Assembly (NCBI GenBank): GCA_900549705.1
Contig: URPI01000121.1
Span: forward strand, 1 to 6,764
Direction: 5' to 3'
Source of the DNA: an uncultured Eubacteriales bacterium
GTDB taxonomy: Bacteria; Bacillota; Clostridia; Oscillospirales; Oscillospiraceae
DNA: 6,764 nt
The position numbers and the translations under genes are program-made. Shown piece after piece: positions 5,568-6,764 of the stretch; positions within the stretch are counted from its first letter, which is position 1; every line of letters begins with the position of its first letter. Under the pieces are notes generated by a model that had not been told where the DNA came from, did no database searches, and worked only from the letters and a program-made list of their open reading frames with translations.

Positions 5568-5595
5568 GGGGCAGGGAAGTGTCCCTGCCCCTTTT
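5568..5595 (+). terminator. Intercistronic hairpin (attenuator) between rpsB and tsf
   Basis: GGGGCAGGGA (5568-5577) and TCCCTGCCCC (5582-5591) form a perfect 10-bp stem with loop AGTG, followed by TTTT then AATT. It has the form of an intrinsic terminator but a short T run, so it probably terminates in part and lets enough polymerase through for tsf. A comparable terminator-like hairpin between the two genes is known in E. coli. Confidence 0.75.
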
Positions 5596-5623
5596 AATTC
5601 AACTTTTACAGGAGGAAATACAA

Positions 5624-6550
5624 ATGGCTTTTACTGCTGCTGATGTGAAGACCCTGCGCGAGATGACCAGCGTGGGTATGATGGACTGCAAGAAGGCGCT
5701 TGTCGAGTGCGACGGCGATATGGACAAGGCTGTCGAGTGGCTGCGCGAGAAGGGCCTGGCCAAGGCCGCCAAGAAGGCCGGCCGCATCGCCGCCGAGGGT
5801 ATGTCCTATGCCCTGACCGAGAACGGCGTGGGCGTCGTGGTCGAGGTCAACTGCGAGACCGACTTCTGCGCCAAGAGCGACCTGTTCGTGGCCTTCGTCA
5901 AGGACATCGCCAAGGTCATCGCCGAGCAGGATCCCGCCGATGTGGACGCCCTGATGAACTGCAAGTATGTCGGCTCCGACCTGACCGTTTCCGAGACCAT
6001 GCCCGAGAAGGTCATGTCCATCGGTGAGAATCTCCAGATCCGCCGCTTCGTCCGCTACGCCGAGAACACCAGCGTCGCTTACGTTCACGCAGGCGGCAAG
6101 ATCGGCGTGCTCGTGAACCTCGCTGTCGAGGGCGGCATTGACGCCACCGCTATCGGCAAGGACGTCGCAATGCAGATCGCTGCTCTGAACCCCCGCTTCT
6201 GGGACAAGTCCCAGGTCACCGATGAGGTGCTGGCCGAGGAGAAGAAGATCGCGCTGGCCCTGATGGACACCGATCCCAAGATGGCCTCCAAGCCCGAGGC
6301 CGTCAAGGAGAAGATCGTCATGGGCAAGATGAACAAGTTCTACGAGGAGAACTGCCTGCTGCAGATGGAGTTCGTCCGCGGCGACATCTTCCAGGGCAGC
6401 GTGGAGAAGTATATCGCCGACGCCGCCAAGAAGTTGGGCGGCTCCGTCAAGTTCGTGGACGCCGTTCGCTTCCAGACCGGCGAGGGCATCGAGAAGAAGC
6501 AGGAGGACTTCGCCGCTGAGGTCGCTGCGCAGATGAACATGGGCAAGTAA
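5624..6550 (+). CDS. tsf: Elongation factor Ts
   Basis: EF-Ts is the guanine-nucleotide exchange factor that recycles EF-Tu from GDP to GTP form in the cytoplasm. The 308-residue product has the usual bacterial length. Its N-terminal UBA-like domain spans about 5-50 (VKTLREMTSVGMMDCKKALVE), then the signature VNCETDFCAKSDLF (75-88) with Asp80 and Phe81, the residues that insert into EF-Tu in the E. coli complex. Two core subdomains follow, with HAGGKIGVLVNL (155-166), ALNPRFWDK (187-195) and a coiled segment EEKKIALALM (205-214). I chose ATG 5624 because AGGAGG (5610-5615) lies 8 bases upstream and MAFTAADVKTLRE is the usual start; an upstream in-frame extension would run through the hairpin. 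It is cotranscribed with rpsB and ends 14 bases before a strong terminator. Confidence 0.98.
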   Translation: MAFTAADVKTLREMTSVGMMDCKKALVECDGDMDKAVEWLREKGLAKAAKKAGRIAAEGMSYALTENGVGVVVEVNCETDFCAKSDLFVAFVKDIAKVIAEQDPADVDALMNCKYVGSDLTVSETMPEKVMSIGENLQIRRFVRYAENTSVAYVHAGGKIGVLVNLAVEGGIDATAIGKDVAMQIAALNPRFWDKSQVTDEVLAEEKKIALALMDTDPKMASKPEAVKEKIVMGKMNKFYEENCLLQMEFVRGDIFQGSVEKYIADAAKKLGGSVKFVDAVRFQTGEGIEKKQEDFAAEVAAQMNMGK

Positions 6551-6564
6551 TTGCAGATGCACAA

Positions 6565-6598
6565 AACACCCTTCGGCTCACGCCGAGGGGTGTTTTTT
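6565..6598 (+). terminator. Primary intrinsic terminator of rpsB-tsf
   Basis: AACACCCTTCGGC (6565-6577) pairs with GCCGAGGGGTGTT (6582-6594) over 13 bp with one wobble, loop TCAC, ending in a six-T run (6593-6598). It follows the tsf stop by 14 bases. Confidence 0.9.
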
Positions 6599-6642
6599 CG
6601 CACATAAAAAGGACCGCCGTGAGGCGGTCCTTTTTATGTGCG
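6599..6642. terminator. Bidirectional terminator, 20-bp perfect inverted repeat
   Basis: Arms 6599-6618 and 6623-6642 are perfectly complementary over 20 bp around the loop GTGA. The inner GGACCGCC/GGCGGTCC core is flanked by A5 and T5, so the hairpin ends transcripts from either side. It sits between the converging tsf and minus-strand genes, back to back with the first tsf terminator, and begins 7 bases past the stop codon of the minus-strand gene. Confidence 0.9.
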
Positions 6643-6648
6643 GATATG

Positions 6649-6764
6649 TCAGGAAACGAGCACGTGGATGCGCCCCGCGGGCTCGCCGTACTTGTCGGCG
6701 GCAACGGTGCCGTTCAGCACGGTGGTGATGTAGTCCATGACCACCTCATCCATGGGGATACCCA
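6649..6764 (-). CDS. C-terminal end of an unidentified protein (partial)
   Basis: On the minus strand an open frame enters from beyond the window and ends at TGA (complement of 6649-6651). The 37 visible residues begin GIPMDEVVMDYI and end GRIHVLVS. The third codon positions are almost all G or C, as in rpsB and tsf, and a strong bidirectional terminator follows at once, so I consider it a real gene end. I do not recognise the family. It converges on tsf and is unlikely to share its regulation. The frame is too short to appear in a standard open-reading-frame list. Confidence 0.75.
   Translation of the reverse strand, partial: GIPMDEVVMDYITTVLNGTVAADKYGEPAGRIHVLVS

Noticed and set aside
5606..6562. 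318-codon minus-strand frame antisense to tsf
   Set aside because: Its leucine/histidine/aspartate-rich product is typical of antisense frames to GC3-biased genes, and tsf is certain.

Overview
The window looks like chromosomal DNA of a GC-rich, spore-forming Firmicute of the class Clostridia. The evidence is a clear sporulation sigma factor G, a YlmC/YmxH-type sporulation protein next to it, and strong AGGAGG ribosome binding sites. The gut family Oscillospiraceae is my best guess, from base composition and from the style of the interspersed palindromic repeats; this is inference. The coding content is ordinary housekeeping and sporulation. The unusual material is in the non-coding DNA.

Layout: bases 1-100 are a hairpin-rich tail downstream of recG. 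recG (branched-DNA helicase) fills 101-2149 on the minus strand. Upstream of it on the same strand is rpsT (ribosomal protein S20), with a near-consensus sigma-A promoter and a strong terminator between rpsT and recG. From 2608 to 2938 lies a 331-bp foldback element with 68-bp imperfect terminal inverted repeats (56/68 matches by eye) and a nested 88-bp core of three perfect hairpins. Bases 2939-3427 have no credible gene but carry a cluster of DnaA-box-like 9-mers and a candidate sigma-F-type promoter for sigG.

The plus strand then carries sigG, ylmC, a sigma-A promoter with a long structured leader, rpsB (S2), an intercistronic hairpin, tsf (EF-Ts), and two strong terminators in tandem. The second terminator is a 20-bp perfect inverted repeat that also serves a converging minus-strand gene, of which only the last 37 codons are inside the window.

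How it works together: rpsT, rpsB and tsf supply the translation machinery, recG works at stalled forks and recombination intermediates, and sigG with ylmC belongs to forespore gene expression. The two gene groups diverge from the 2517-3427 intergenic region, where the foldback element and the DnaA-box cluster sit. No new multi-gene system is visible. The best candidates for something undescribed are the foldback element, whose two halves hold different but self-complementary hairpins at the same place, and the DnaA-box cluster.
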